From NCBI GenBank assembly GCA_947095535.1, contig OX352773.1, positions 130,725,781 through 130,789,780 on the forward strand: a stretch of 64,000 nt of DNA, in the 5' to 3' direction. Position 1 is the stretch's first letter, and each line of letters starts with the position of its first letter. Positions 23,580 through 36,601 of this stretch are shown here, in pieces. Source of the stretch: Poecilobothrus nobilitatus. Its lineage: Eukaryota; Arthropoda; Insecta; Diptera; Dolichopodidae. The notes under the pieces were generated by a model. That model was not told where the DNA came from, ran no database searches, and was given only the letters and a program-made list of their open reading frames with translations. The translations under genes and the position numbers were made by a program.

Positions 23580-24813
23580 CGAGACTCACATCAATTATCA
23601 GGCCATGAAGTGCAGAGAGTAAAAGCTTAAAAAGGGGCCAGCTTTTAACAAATTTACACGCAGTCTTATGGAAAAAATAGGGGGCCGACTATAAATCTTG
23701 AAATAACACAAAAGCCATTTACTTTATTCAATTTTGTCCAAAGAAAAAATTAAAGTCGCATCTCTTTTGCATAATTCATTAAAGAAAAATATTTTGAAAT
23801 ATGATATTTTCATTCATAAATATGTATTTAAAAAATTGTCATGCTTTAAATTTTTTATTTTAAAAGCTTCTAAAGATAAATTGCCTCAATATCGTAATAG
23901 TATACATCTATACCACTTTCATACTTTAAAATTTTATACACGCTTATATGGCTATAATCGAGACTCACATCAATTATGAAATTATTCATACGCGCGATAC
24001 GTGAGAATCGATTGCAATTCTCTCACAACTACATTCAAGTGCTTTCAGTTCTTGGCCTGTTTATTTAGGTCTTGATAAAAATATAAAATTTTTAAAAAAG
24101 CTCATCTATAAAGGAAAAATCAAAATGTTCATCATTATTATTTTTATACATATCTTTTTTACCAAGTTTTTGAATAACTTCTTGCAAATAGTATTTACAT
24201 AATATGTTTATTTTGTTTTTTTTTTGACAAATAACTATACTAAAAATTCAAATATTGTTTTCAAAATTACAAAAACGAGCGACTCAAACGACTATCAAAG
24301 TCAAGACCTAAGTTTAACCAAGACCTAAGTAAACAGGCCAAGAACTGAAAACACATGAATGTAGTTGTGAGAGAATTCCAATCGATTCTCACGTATTGCG
24401 CGTATGAATAATTTAACAATTGATGTGAGTCTCGATTATAGACATATAAGCGTGTACGAAATTTTAAAGTATGAAAGTAGCTCGACGTATACTATTACGA
24501 TATTGAGGCAATTTATCTTAAGAAGCTTTTAAAATAAAAAATTTAAAGGAAGACAATTTTTTAAATGCATATTTATGAATGAAAATATTATATTTTAAAA
24601 TATCTTTCTTTAATGAATTATGTAAAAAAGATGCGACTTTAATTTTTTCTTTGGACCAAATTGAATAAAGTAAATGGTTTTTGTGTTATTCCAAGATTTA
24701 TAGTCGGCCCCCTATTTTTTTCCATAAGACTGCGTGTAAATTTGTTAAAAGCTGGCCCCTTATTAAGCTTTTACTCCCTGCACTTCATGGCCTGATAATT
24801 GATGTGAGTCTCG
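23580..24813. mobile_element. Nested foldback element (palindrome inside palindrome)
   Basis: The outer arms 23580-23958 and 24435-24813 (about 379 bp each) are inverted copies. Between them sits a second inverted-repeat element, 23959-24434, with arms of about 100 bp. The outer and inner units all begin or end with the same 18 bp motif GAGACTCACATCAATTAT or its inverse. The open frame at 23734-23979 is arm sequence and not a gene. No transposase is present. It resembles Foldback-type or long-TIR non-autonomous DNA elements. The superfamily is unknown. Confidence 0.75.
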
Positions 24814-25226
24814 GTTTAACCTAAGTTTTAAAAAACTTTAAAATTGATAAAATATCATGCGATAAATTTTTAAATATTGTGTTTGTACTTCGTAATTACA
24901 TTTATAGATCACTTATGGGTTAATACTATGAAACATATAATATGTAATATGTTATATGAGATTTATTATTATTATAATATGTTAATGTAGATTTTGTAAT
25001 AGAAAAATGGCATCCAAATATGTACCAAATATTCAAAACTTAGAGGAATGTCGTAATACGTAGTATGTGGCTGAAAACTACTAAATTATAATTATACATA
25101 AATAAGAACACAACACAATATTAATTACTAAACAGTTTACAGTAAACACTAGAAAATAATTCATCATGAAATACGAAAATAATTCATCATGTAAATACGA
25201 AAAAGACAAATAATTAAAAAAAATAA
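24814..25226. other. AT-rich DNA without recognisable gene
   Basis: AT-rich spacer. A 21 bp direct repeat (ACGAAAATAATTCATCATG-like) lies near 25150-25195. No gene. Confidence 0.5.
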
Positions 25227-26390
25227 GGTTAGAATATAAACCAACGGTTTTTAAAAGCGCATATTTCCAAAAGACAATACAAACTGTTTAGAACTGTGAT
25301 TTGGACCAAAATTTGAAATTTTAATATAACAAAAAATGTGAAAAAAGGATTTTTTTGCAATTTGAAGCGGCTGTAGGTCCAGAACCCTTTATAACTAAGA
25401 AAAACCGTTAACACGCGTAAAAATATATTACTGGAGTTTTAATTTTTATGTCTTCCCGAAGAAGAATTTTTACAGATGCTAAAGTTACAGGTGCCTAAAA
25501 ATAGCAAATTTTAAAATTTTGAGCCATAATAACTCTTAAACAGGGGGTGGTACAAAAAATTTTCTAAAAAAACCTATACCAATTGTAAAAATTTTTCTTG
25601 TCTCAAAATTTCAGATTCCTATCTAAAGGCGTGCCGGATTTATGAAAAAAGAAATTTCATGCAAAATGTGGTTTTTACATAACGGAAAATTTAAATAGTG
25701 AATCACAAAATATTGCATAATTTTTATATTGTTTTATAGAGATAAGAAAATTTTCGGTCTTGTAGCGGTTTTAAATTGTAAAACTATTACGCAGAGCCTG
25801 AGATATATACATCTGAAAATGGGGCTTTTTTGCGATTTTGAGGGGCTGTAACTCTGCAACTCTATATTACTTAAAAAACCATTAACACGTGTAAAAATAT
25901 ATTACTGGAGCTTTAACTTTTATATCTTGCTGGAGTAAAAAGTGTAAAGATGCCTAAGTTACATGTGTTTAAAAATACCGAATTTTCAATTTTTAAGCCC
26001 TAATAACTCTAATTAAACAGGGGGTGGTCCAAAAAAAATTTCTGAGCAGCCTTATACTAATTCTAGATCTTTTTGATATTAATTTATAAAGGCAAAACAA
26101 ATATCTGTGGAATGATGTTTTCAGATTGAAAAAATGTTAAGCAGAACATGAGATGTACGCATTTAAAAATAGGACTTTTTCAAAGTTTGAGGGGCTGTAG
26201 TTCCGGAATGGATGGGGCTACATAAAGAAGTTGTTCCACAAAATTTATTTTTTTATGCCCTACCCATGGTTAAAAATTTTTTTTCTCTATCTTTAACGGT
26301 GTAGAAGTTTTGCAAACAGACGGACGGACCGACAGAGTGAAACTATAAGACACATTTTTTCAATTTTTTTTTGGAAATGGGTTAAAAACT
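25227..26390 (+). repeat. GTCY-containing ~1.16 kb repeat, fullest copy
   Basis: Begins TTAGAATATAAACCAACGG with GCGCATATTTCCAAAAG soon after. It ends CAGACGGACGGACCGACAGA, then GTGAAAC and TTTTTTGGAAATGGG, so the two ends carry an inverted TTTGGAAATNNGC-type motif. Internal blocks such as 'aggggctgtag' and 'ataacgg' are shared with the repeats at 1-690 and 58888-59640. Other copies lie at 40270-40755 (minus), 58888-59640 and 9590-9770. The minus-strand frame at 25229-25414 is repeat sequence. It is non-coding. Confidence 0.7.
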
Positions 26391-27100
26391 ACATATTTGA
26401 AATCGAAACATACTAAAATTCAACTAAATTGAATATTCATTTGTGTACCCGTATATCAGACAATTTCAGTTCTCTGTATACCTAATTTAATACATTATAC
26501 TCGCACACAAACGCATTTATTTTGGTACCCAAAAGTACATCATGAAAATATATAGGACATAGGTATTGTAGTGTTTTTTTTTTCGGATATGTTTGCCCTA
26601 TGCACAATGGATGTGAATAAACTAAGATAATAGATTGTACGTACATTTGTACCTGCAAATAGATTTTTTTGTTGTAGTAAAATGCATAAAATTAGTAAAA
26701 ACGAGTGCAAATCAAATATGTAGTTTAATAATGTGAATGCAGCTTATTACATACATATGTATATGGATATTATAGAATTAATAAAAAGATGAAAGTTTAA
26801 CATTTTTATGTAAAACGAATTGTTTAATAGTGAAATGAGAAATTCAAATTGTATATATGTATAGAGAAAGAAAGGTAAAATATATTCAAACACTGTCACA
26901 CACATTTTAATTTTTCAATCAAAGATTATCTATTATATGAGATGAGCCACTTTGTCCAGCATGTGACCGAATTGATGAGCTGAGCATGTGACCGAATTTT
27001 TTTTTACTACTCAAAAAAAGAAAAAACAAAATGTAAATGTTATTATTTAAAAATTATTGGGTTCGGAACTTCGGATTAACAATACAATACAGTATTTAAA
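26391..27100. other. AT-rich DNA upstream of integrin gene A, no first exon found
   Basis: I searched for the conserved first-exon ending (SYFGF then about seven residues and a phase 2 donor) that genes B, C and D have, and did not find it here. No other gene is supported. Confidence 0.5.
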
Positions 27101-27104
27101 AAAA

Positions 27105-27233
27105 CATTTTTTATTCGCCTTCATGCGATGGGCCTTTTCACTATTTATTAATATTGGATACGATATGATCGGCGTTTGAACCCACGTTTTTCGAAAAAGT
27201 CGAAACCTTAATCACTACGCCATTAGTCAGATC
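27105..27233 (-). mobile_element. tRNA-derived SINE-like element
   Basis: On the minus strand an A-box-like TGGCGTAGTGATTAAGG lies at 27223-27207 and a B-box-like GGGTTCAAACG at 27183-27173, about 40 bp apart as in a tRNA head. A non-tRNA body of about 70 bp follows, with an A-rich end near 27105. It lies only about 50 bp before the acceptor of exon 2 of gene A. Confidence 0.55.
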
Positions 27234-27286
27234 TTATTTAAGTACACTTAAAATAATCTTTTTTTGAATTCTTTAATTTTTTACAG

Positions 27287-30200
27287 CTTGTTTGTTGGAG
27301 CTCCTCGAGCTCAAACACATCTTGAATCGCAACGGAATGTAAATGAAACTGGATCCATTTATAAGTGTTCTTTATTAACAGGATATTGTAACACATATAT
27401 ATTTGATAAATATGGTAATCAGTATTTTGAAAACAATGATTACACATTTAACAATGAAAAAAAGGACCATCAGTGGTTAGGAGGTTCAATGGATGGTGGT
27501 ACTAAGGATTCAGACCTTTTAGTTGTTTGTGCACCTAGATTTAGAGCTGATGCTATTTTTGAATATTTGATGCATGGTATATGCTATTGGACCCCTAATA
27601 CTCATGAAGATCAACCATCAGTTGTGAATAAAATATCTCCGCTTCGTTTAAAGAGTGAGTATGATTTTTGTGAGGTAAAAAGACGTAAATTATTAATTTT
27701 TTTATATTAGGTGGACAAGTTTTAGAAACAAATTTGGGTCGTTCATTTTATTATATATTTGGTGAATCAGGTTTAAGCGTTCATTGGACTGGAATAAATG
27801 ATGAAATTATTATTGGAGCCCCTGGCATTCATACATGGAAAGGGTCTGTCATTCGACATCGTTTAAAAGAAGAAGATGATTTCGCAAGTCCTCAAAAAAG
27901 AGATATTTTCGGGTTAGAAAATCATAACAGAAGACGATTAACATATGATAGTGAGATTCCAAATCCTGCAACTTGGGGTCAACCTAATGATTCATATTTT
28001 GGATATTCAGTTACATCTGCTGTTTTTGAAGGAAATTCTTCTTCAAACTTACTGTATGTTGCTGGGGCTCCTCAAGCTAAAAGTCAAGCTGGAGAAGTTT
28101 ATATTTTTGATATTATTGAACTGAGAAGAGGATCATCTTATAGTATAAAAAAGAAACAAACATTTCACGGAAACCAATTTGGTGAATTTTTTGGTGCATA
28201 TGTGCTTGCTGAAGATATTACAGGAGATAGTTGGACTGATCTAATTGTTTCTGCTCCTATGCACGCTTTTGGCGTGAACTATGAAGTAGGTGCTGTTTAT
28301 GTATTTATTAATCAAGGAAATTTCAATTTCGAAACACAGTTTATAATATCACCTAGTATAGAACCAGGGAGATTTGGAACTTCTGTTAGTAAGCTAGGAG
28401 ATATTAATCATGATGGTTTTAATGATATAGCAATTAGTTCTCCATTAAATGGAAATGGAAAAGTTTACATTTATTTAGGGAGTATATATGGCTTACATCC
28501 TAAACCAAGCCAAATTATCGATGCTCCAGAAATTTTAAATTTTAAAGATCATTATATGTTCGGGATAGGTTTATCAAAAGGTGTTGATGTTGATGGAAAC
28601 AATTTTAATGATTTAGCAATTGGTGCCCCAAATGCAGAAAAAGTATATTTATACAGAACATATCCAGTTGTAAAAGTCATAACTTCAATTAGCTCACCTA
28701 GCCGAGAAATTCAAAGTGATCAAAATAATTTACAAATTTCAGTATGCTTTAGAATAGAAGCAAGTTCTAATTACAATTCATATCAAGATTTACAACTAAA
28801 AATTAGAGTAGATAAAGATGTAAAGCGGGTCACCTTTATTGACGGCAGTAATGAAATGAATTTGAAAGTTGTGGCATCTTCTGAGAATGTTTGTCAGCTG
28901 TACGATGCAAATGTTAAGTTCAATGTAGGTGATATTTTCAAACCAATAGATTTGGAATTAGCATATGAACTTATAAGTGGTGTTCCTAACACAGAAGGTA
29001 TATATTATTTGTATATATTATTATTTATAACCTTCAAGTATTAATTTTTAAAAATTATATTTATCAGATTTTTGTGAAAACTGTGCTGCACTTGATCCAT
29101 CAATTCCAACTGTTAATATTCAAAAAATTACATTTAGTACTGGTTGTAAAAACGAAATTTGTGTTGCTGACTTTAAACTTACAAGCTCAGGGTTAAGGTA
29201 AAATTTTTGATATGAGTATAATGTCATCTTTTTGGTTTCTACCATTGTTAAAGTGAAAAATAAAATTTTAGTTCAAATTTCATACTTGGAAGCAGCAAAA
29301 CTATTTCGGTTAAATATGATGTAACTAATCACGGAGAAACTGCATACTTACCTCAACTTAATGTAACATCAACCCTTGGCATGCCTTTTGCAAGAATCCC
29401 TTCAAATTGTAAAGTTGTTGATCATGTTTTATTATGCGATTTATTTCAAGGACAACCAATGCGAAATGGTGATAGGGATACCATTACGGTTTTATTTGAT
29501 GCAAGTAATATTGACGGCACTGTACTTAAAATTATTGCTGAAGTTTTTAGTACAGGTTATGAATCAAATGCAAAAGATAATATAATAACAGAAAAACTTC
29601 GTTTAGTGGAAGTCAGCAGTTTAGAAATTACTGGAACTTCATCTAAAAATTTTGTCAGTTTAGAGGATACAAACGGTTTATGCGAATTCACTAACACTTA
29701 TGAGGTAATTAATATCAAAATTTTATTAATTTATATTAAAAAAACTATTTTAGATTAAAAATTATGGTCCAAGTAACATTAAGGAAGTTGATATTGTAAT
29801 TTCTATACCAATATCGTATGTCATACCAGAATCTCAAAACCGAATATCAATTATTAATCCAAATAACTTTACACTTTCTGCCAAGCATCTGTTACAAAAT
29901 TTACAGGTAACTTACTACCAAAATAATTCAATTTTAATACGAAATCCAATTGAAATCAGTGGAAGTATTTCTTCAAGTATAATTAATTTAAAAGAGAATG
30001 AGGAACCTTTCAATACTATAGGGTATTTTGAATCAAAAACTAAAACTTACAAAGACAAAAAAGTGCATTTTAGTCAGAATGGCAACTCAAATTTTGATTT
30101 ACAAGAAACAGTTTTGAGAAGACGAAAAAGGGCTATTGAAATGAAAGCAACTGAAGAGGATTATGCTCAAATTTCTCATAAAAAATATTCAATCAGTGAG

Positions 30201-30789
30201 GAATTAATGGGAACTTTGCCACAGAATCGATCAATTATTTTTAATTGTAGTAATAGTGACGATACGCTTTGTATTAAAGCTGTCATGAAAATTTATAATT
30301 TAAGGGCGAATTCTAATGGTGTTGAAATTATTTTAAAATATGTTGTTGATTTAGATGAAATAAATAAAATTTTAATTGATGATAAAGAATTTTTTGTTTT
30401 GTCAATGCAATTCAATATTACAAAAACTAATAATGGAAATGGGTAATTTAATTTTAATTTTTATTAGAATTTTTTTTATTATATTTGTTGGTTTTTGATT
30501 TTTAGTGAAACATTAAATATTCAAAAAAACTTACCCTACAATATAATCTCAAAACATCAACTTTTTGTAATTCCAATTTGGGTCTACATACTATCAGTTT
30601 TGACAGGAATTCTTCTATTGGCATTAATGACTTACGGATTTTATAAGGTAGAAAATTAATTAAAACAATTAGATTTTTATTAAAATTTTTTAATTTTTTT
30701 AGTTGGGATTCTTTAAAAGAACCAAAAAAGAAGAAATGGCAACTCTTACAAGAAATAACCAAAATCAAGACGACGATGATGACGATTAA
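27287..30789 (+). CDS. Integrin alpha subunit A (alphaPS type), exons 2-8; first exon not found
   Basis: Membrane adhesion receptor subunit expected to pair with a beta integrin and bind matrix. Exons: 27287-27654, 27711-28997, 29068-29197, 29272-29704, 29754-30442, 30506-30647 and 30703-30789. All are joined by GT-AG sites in consistent phase, giving 1044 residues from exon 2 on. Propeller repeats show LFVGAPRAQ, then cation loops DITGDSWTD (degenerate), DINHDGFND and DVDGNNFND. A Cys pair follows in FCENC. There is a furin site RRRKR near 30118, a membrane helix in exon 7 (WVYILSVLTGILLLALMTY), then GFFKR and an acidic tail ending in six Asp. A poly(A) signal AATAAA is at 31047. Exon 2 begins in phase 2, so a signal-peptide exon is required upstream. 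It is either distant or lost. Confidence 0.88.
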
Positions 30790-31127
30790 TATTTTGATTC
30801 TAATTCATGTATCATGACTCTAATTCTAATTCTAAATAATTGATTCTAATATGAGAATAAATCAGATATCTTTAGTTAAAAAGATAAAAATTTAAATGGT
30901 AGAAATTATGATTATAACGTATAACCATTATATTAATAAGTTAATATACTACTTTAGAAAAAAAAGGCTGTGTAAATATTTGACGTTACATTAATCATAT
31001 ATAATTTATATAAAACGAAACCTTATTATAGTTAGTTTTTTAACCAAATAAAATGTTTAAAATAAAATATTAAAAGAAAAAAAAACATAAAAAGAAAATA
31101 ATCAATAAAATGTAATATTTATTCAAA

Positions 31128-31180
31128 ATGTATATTTTAGTTAAATTATTATTTTTAAGTCTGTTATGTGTAAGTTTAAT
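31128..31180 (+). pseudogene. Possible orphan signal-peptide exon
   Basis: An ATG followed by 17 hydrophobic-rich codons (MYILVKLLFLSLLCVSL) ends at a strong donor GTGAGT (31181) in phase 2, the phase in which every integrin exon 1 of this array ends. It lacks the NISP...YFGF segment that other first exons carry. It could be a decayed first exon, an alternative leader for gene B, or chance. Confidence 0.2.
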
Positions 31181-31656
31181 GTGAGTAATTAGTTTATTAA
31201 AAAAATTTTATTAACCAAAATTTTTCTTAAATAGAATTTTACAATTTTTAATTTAATAATTTTATTTTACAATTTAAAGAAGACGTAAATTATTTATAGG
31301 TTTTTTGAATTTTAGCCCGAAGTAATTGGTACTACTGGTAGTTAACCAAATTTTATTCTTTAAATCAATTAGAAAAGAAAATGTTTTATTAAAGTTTTAT
31401 TTTTTCTATTCTTTTTTGTGTTATAATGCTCTTAAATAAATAAATTTACAATAAAAATCTTATCATTCGGTTTTCGTCGTATCTTATCTATGTTTGATAT
31501 GAAAAAAATGGGTATTGACCAAAATTACTTAATTATAATAATCAGTTTATTTTTAACTAGGAAATGAAATTCATAACAATTCGGAGTTTTTTTTCATTGT
31601 ATATATGTATTAATAAATAAATTGAAATTAAATAAAAAAAAATTTTTTTTGTTAAT

Positions 31657-34600
31657 ATGCACTTTATAAAAATACTATTTTTGACTTTAATTTCTGCTTT
31701 TACAATTAGTGCTTTTAACATTTCGCCAAAACCTAATTTGATAATTCAAGAACCAAGTACAGGTCGGTATCGCCCTAAGTTAAGAACATCTTATTTTGGT
31801 TTTACATTGCTATTAAAATACAGAAGGTAATTCATAAAATGTTTCAAATTAAGTGTAAATAACTGACTCATAACTGACTAATAAAAATTTAAAGCAGATT
31901 TTAAAAACTATGTGTATATGTATGTTTTTTTTGGAGTTTGGCTTGATTAGATAAGTTTTTGTTCGATAATCAAGTATATAAATATCTACTTTATATAAAT
32001 ATGTGATTGTTATGCTACATGTTTTAAAATATATGAAGTTATAAATGAATAAACTAAATAAATTTATTACTTCAGTTTATTTGTAGGTGCTCCCAGAGCA
32101 CAAACAACTATTGAAAATCAAAAAAATATAAATGAAACTGGATTATTGTATAAATGTTCATTAGAATCAGGATCATCAGGCCATTGTGTTATTTATTTAA
32201 TTGATAAAACTGGTAATAAATACTCTGAAGACAATGATGGTAATCCTGAAAATGAAAAAAAAGATTATCAATGGTTAGGTGGCTCACTGGATGGTGGCTC
32301 AAAAGATTCTGAACCTTTAATTGTGTGTGCACCGCGAATGATAGATGAAACATCAGAGCATTACTATATGCATGGTATCTGCTATCGCACACCAAACACA
32401 ATTGAAGAACAACCTACGTTAGTTAAAATTATATCACCTTTAAAGGGAACAGGTAATTTATAGTACATAATAATTTTTAAAATATTTAATATAGGTAATT
32501 TATATTACATGACAATTTTCAAAATATTTGAAAATATATTTAAAAAATATATACCTTCTAATATAATCATATAATCTAGATAATCAAATTTGGAGTGAAA
32601 GTTTTTTGTATGCATATGGTGAGTCGGGTTTTAGTGTACACTGGACTGGAAATGAAGTTCTTATTGGTGCACCTGGTATAAACGATTGGAAAGGGTCAGT
32701 GATTCGATATCGTGCTGAAGAAAATAAAGGGGACGGAGGAATTGCAAAACGTGATTTAAGCACTCAAATGCATTTAGAGAATAGAGCCAAAGGATCTTTT
32801 AAAAGTTCTGTTCCAAATCCCAATCTGTGGCATCAATCTAATGATTCATATTTTGGATATTCTGCTAGTTCTGGTTATTTTAATATCGACTCAAGTAAAA
32901 AACTTCTTTATATTGCAAGTGCTCCTCGTGCAAATAATTATGATGGCGAAGTATATGTTTATGACATTATAAATGATAATCGTCCTAAAACTTATAGTAT
33001 CAAAAAATACCAAACTTTCAGTGGAAAACAATTTGGGGAATATTTTGGTTCTTCAGTTTTAACTGAAGATTTAAATGGTGATGGTCTAACAGATATTATT
33101 ATTTCAGCTCCACTTTATGCTAAGTCTAATGTTTACGATTGTGGTGCCGTTTATATTTACATTAATGGAAATAATTTAGTTTTTGAAGAACAACTAATTA
33201 TAAGTCCAGATAAAAGCTCTGGAAGATTTGGAACTAGTATTTCGCTATTAGGTGATATCAATCAAGACGGATTTAATGATATTGCTATTAGTGCTCCATT
33301 TAGTGGTAATGGAAAAGTTTTTATTTATTTAGGTACTAAAATTGGTTTACAAAATAAACCAAGTCAAGTAATTGTAGCTCCCAATATTGCCAATTTACCA
33401 AATCAACAAATGTTCGGTTATGGATTATCAAAAGGTCTTGATGTAGATGGAAATGGTTATAATGATTTAGCAATTGGTGCTCCAAATGCTGAAAGGGTGT
33501 ATTTATTTAAAACGTATCCTATTGTTAAAGTATTTGGAACGATAGATGCCGTAAGTCGGGAAATTCAAGAGGATCAAAAAGATGTGAAAATTAGAGTGTG
33601 TTTTAAAATGATACCGAATTCTGAAAACTCTGAAAAGAAAATTGATCAAAAATTAAAAGTTAAAGTTGAAGCAGATGTTTATTTTAAGCGAGTTAAATTT
33701 CACGATGGAAATAATTACATTCATGACATAATTAATTTAAAATCTGAACTAAATGAATGTATCATATTTGATGCATATATTAGTATAAATTTACAAGATA
33801 TTTTTAAACCCATCGAACTAAAAATGAGCTATGACTTAGTTAATAAGGTTCCAAGTAAAGAAGGTAAAACAAATTTGGTACCTATTTTTTAATTTATTAA
33901 TTCTATTCCCTTTTTAGAATTTTGTGAAAAATGTTTTGCTCTAGATCCGTCAATAGAAAATTTTATGACAAAAAAAATTGCTTTCAGTACAGGCTGCGCC
34001 GGTGAAATTTGTGTAGCCGATTTAAGTATTGGCAGTTCCAAACTAAGGTAAATTTTAAAATATATACTTACATATATTTTAGCAGTTTTAAACTAAGGTA
34101 CATTTTAAGATTTCATGATTTTTAACCAGTTTTTTTTAATTCTTCAGCAATAAGTTTGTTATTGGAAGTAGCAATATAATTGAAGTTCAATATATTATTC
34201 GAAATAATGGAGAAACTGCTTATGTACCTCAGTTAAACGTTACATCTTCAAATAAAATGTCTTTTGCAAAAATACCATCCATGTGTATTAGAAATTCCAA
34301 TTTTTTAATTTGTGACATAAATCAGGGCCAACCAATGCATAGTGGTAAAACCGATTCAATAACAATTAATTTTGATTCAAGCAGTATTGATGTGGAAATT
34401 TTAAGCATTACAGCCATAGTTTATAGCACTGGGGATGAAAAAAATATACTTGATAATTCAGTTATTGATAAAATAACTATTCAGGAAAGGAGTTCTCTAG
34501 ATATTATTCGCACTAATCAAAATCAAATGATTACTTTAGAAGATCAGAGTGGAATGTGTGAGTTTTTAAATAAATTTGAGGTACATACATAAATATAATA

Positions 34601-35736
34601 TTTTATATTTTTAATATATTAAAATTAATAATATTCTATAAATATTCGTTTATTTGCTGAATTTTAAATATGTAGATAAAAAATAATGGTCCAAGCCCAA
34701 TTAAAGAAGTTATAATTTCCATATCAGTTCCACTTTCATATTTAATTCCCAAAACAACAAAAAGAGTTAATATGATTGGTTTAGAAAATATAACTTTTGC
34801 TGCAAACTATGCTGCATTTAATTTAAATCCAACATTCCTTCAAAATGGTACAATTCTTCATCTGGAGCAGCAAGAAGGAAAACCAATAATGACCGTGACA
34901 TCAAGTGATGTGAAGAGTATAAGTAATGATTTACATGCCACCAAGTATGACTCTTCTTCTACATTTGGTTTTAATCTTCATCATTTTAATAACAACAACA
35001 TGAATGATGAAGTTGAAAATTATGTAAATCGAAAACATCGCTCTATAATTTCTAATTTTGAAGCCGAGATTAATGGTTCTGAATTTGAACGTTTTACAGA
35101 AAAAAAAACATCTAACAGTATTAATCATGAGCTGACTGGAACAGTACCTATTAATAAGCTCATTGAATTTAACTGTCAAGATCCTAACGAATCTGATTGT
35201 GTTCAAATTGTCATAAAATTAAATAACTTCCGTGTTAGCAATGAACGAGGTGTAAATATTGAATTAAAATATGTTGTTGATTTGGATAAAGTGAATAACT
35301 TTTTAGTTGAGGAAAAGACTTTTTTTTTTATAGCAAATCAATTTAATGTGTCTAGAATTGGCGATGAGATAGGGTATGTATTATAAATACATGTAAACTC
35401 AATTAAAATTTCTTCTTAATTTAGAAAAATATTTTAGAAATTCCCTTGAAGTTTCTAATGGAATACAATATTTAGTCATTTCAAAGCATCGGTTATCTTC
35501 AACACCTATTTGGGTTATAATTTTATCTGTTTTAGCGGGACTACTATTATTGGCTCTGATTATTTTTGGACTATATAAAGTAATTAGAAATAAAAATAAA
35601 ATGTTATTTAGAAAAATAAAATTTATTTTAATAGTTGGGATTCTTTGAAAGAAAAAAAGCAAGTGTAACTGACAGTGTAGACAATGAAGTAAGCCAACCC
35701 ATGATGACTCAACAAGATAATGCGACAGAAACATAA
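31657..35736 (+). CDS. Integrin alpha subunit B (alphaPS type), complete, 1111 aa
   Basis: Exons: 31657-31826, 32076-32452, 32580-33863, 33918-34047, 34148-34580, 34676-35373, 35438-35579 and 35635-35736. All junctions are GT-AG and the phases (2,1,1,2,0,2,0) are the same as in gene A. A signal peptide is at residues 1-20 (MHFIKILFLTLISAFTISAF). The propeller has FVGAPRAQ and cation loops DLNGDGLTD (about 345), DINQDGFND (about 407) and DVDGNGYND (about 470), all well formed. Then FCEKC at about 612, thigh/calf stalk, furin site RKHR ending at about 920, and a membrane helix at about 1055-1076. The cytoplasmic motif reads GFFER instead of GFFKR, followed by a 28-residue tail. A poly(A) signal lies at 35836. 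The next gene upstream, A, is its closest relative. The length fits insect alpha integrins. Confidence 0.92.
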
Positions 35737-36401
35737 ATCGAATATTTAATATATGATTATTGTAAAAATATTAGAAATTTAATTTTAAAATCATTTTTTT
35801 TCCAGTTTTTTCAAATTTTATGTTCTTTTTTTGTTAATAAAAAATAGAACTTGTTTAGTTAAGAATTAATAAAAACTGATCAAAAATATTTAATTTCGTT
35901 TTAGCATTAATTACAACGATTGAATTGTTTACCTAGGACAAAATATTTTAATATGCTAAAAGCACAACTTTACAATATGCTAAAATAAACTTTATTTGTT
36001 TATTTTCCAATTTTTTTAATTTATTAACTAATACTTGTATTTAAATTCAAAATATTGAGCAGTATATTGCTGTTTCAACTAACTTTGAGGATATATTACG
36101 ATAAAGCTAATCCAATTTGAAATATATATATTGCCCCTACATCATATCGTTCTGCAATTAAAAAAAAATAGAGCAGATACAATTAATTCATTATATTTAT
36201 CGTTATTGAAGTCTTCTATTAACAAACTATAACCAAAATATTACAATTTTTGCGTTCCGGTTAGAATTCTTATTAAATTAGATGTTTCTTCTCTTTCTTC
36301 GAAAATTGAAACCATCCCCTGTACCGAATATTCTAAATATGATTTATGTGCTGTAGAATTTTTTAAAATTATCATATTTTGAATTATTTCATTTGGATTA
36401 A
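35737..36401. other. Intergenic DNA between integrin genes B and C
   Basis: 3' flank of gene B with AATAAA at 35836. Otherwise AT-rich. One stretch near 36250-36370 is slightly less AT-rich, but no reading frame or domain is supported. Confidence 0.5.
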
Positions 36402-36405
36402 TATT

Positions 36406-36601
36406 TTTTTTTTTTTAATGCATTTCTCTGTCACATAAATGTGGACAGGAAATTTACACAGCCTTTCTTTTTCAGGCGTGGCTGTAAATGTCGTAAGGGG
36501 TAATAACTCTTACGACGTGTGTGGGACTCGAACCCACACTCCTTCGGTGTTTACAGCGTATTTTTTACGCTCTTACCCACTAGGCTACCAAGGCCCCCTG
36601 A
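36406..36601 (-). mobile_element. tRNA-derived SINE with target site duplication
   Basis: Read on the minus strand it starts GGGGCCTTGGTAGCCTAGTG, with A box TAGCCTAGTGGGTAAGAG and B box GGTTCGAGTCC, then a short hairpin CTTACGA..TCGTAAG. It ends in an A-rich tail (T run at 36405-36416 on the plus strand). It is flanked by the direct repeat ATTAATATT at 36397-36405 and 36602-36610, the expected footprint of retrotransposition. A related copy lies at 47495-47603. Confidence 0.8.

Noticed and set aside
35399..35734. 111-codon minus-strand frame opposite the last exons of gene B
   Set aside because: It is the shadow of the membrane helix and tail exons of integrin B, whose splice phases and GFF motif are convincing.
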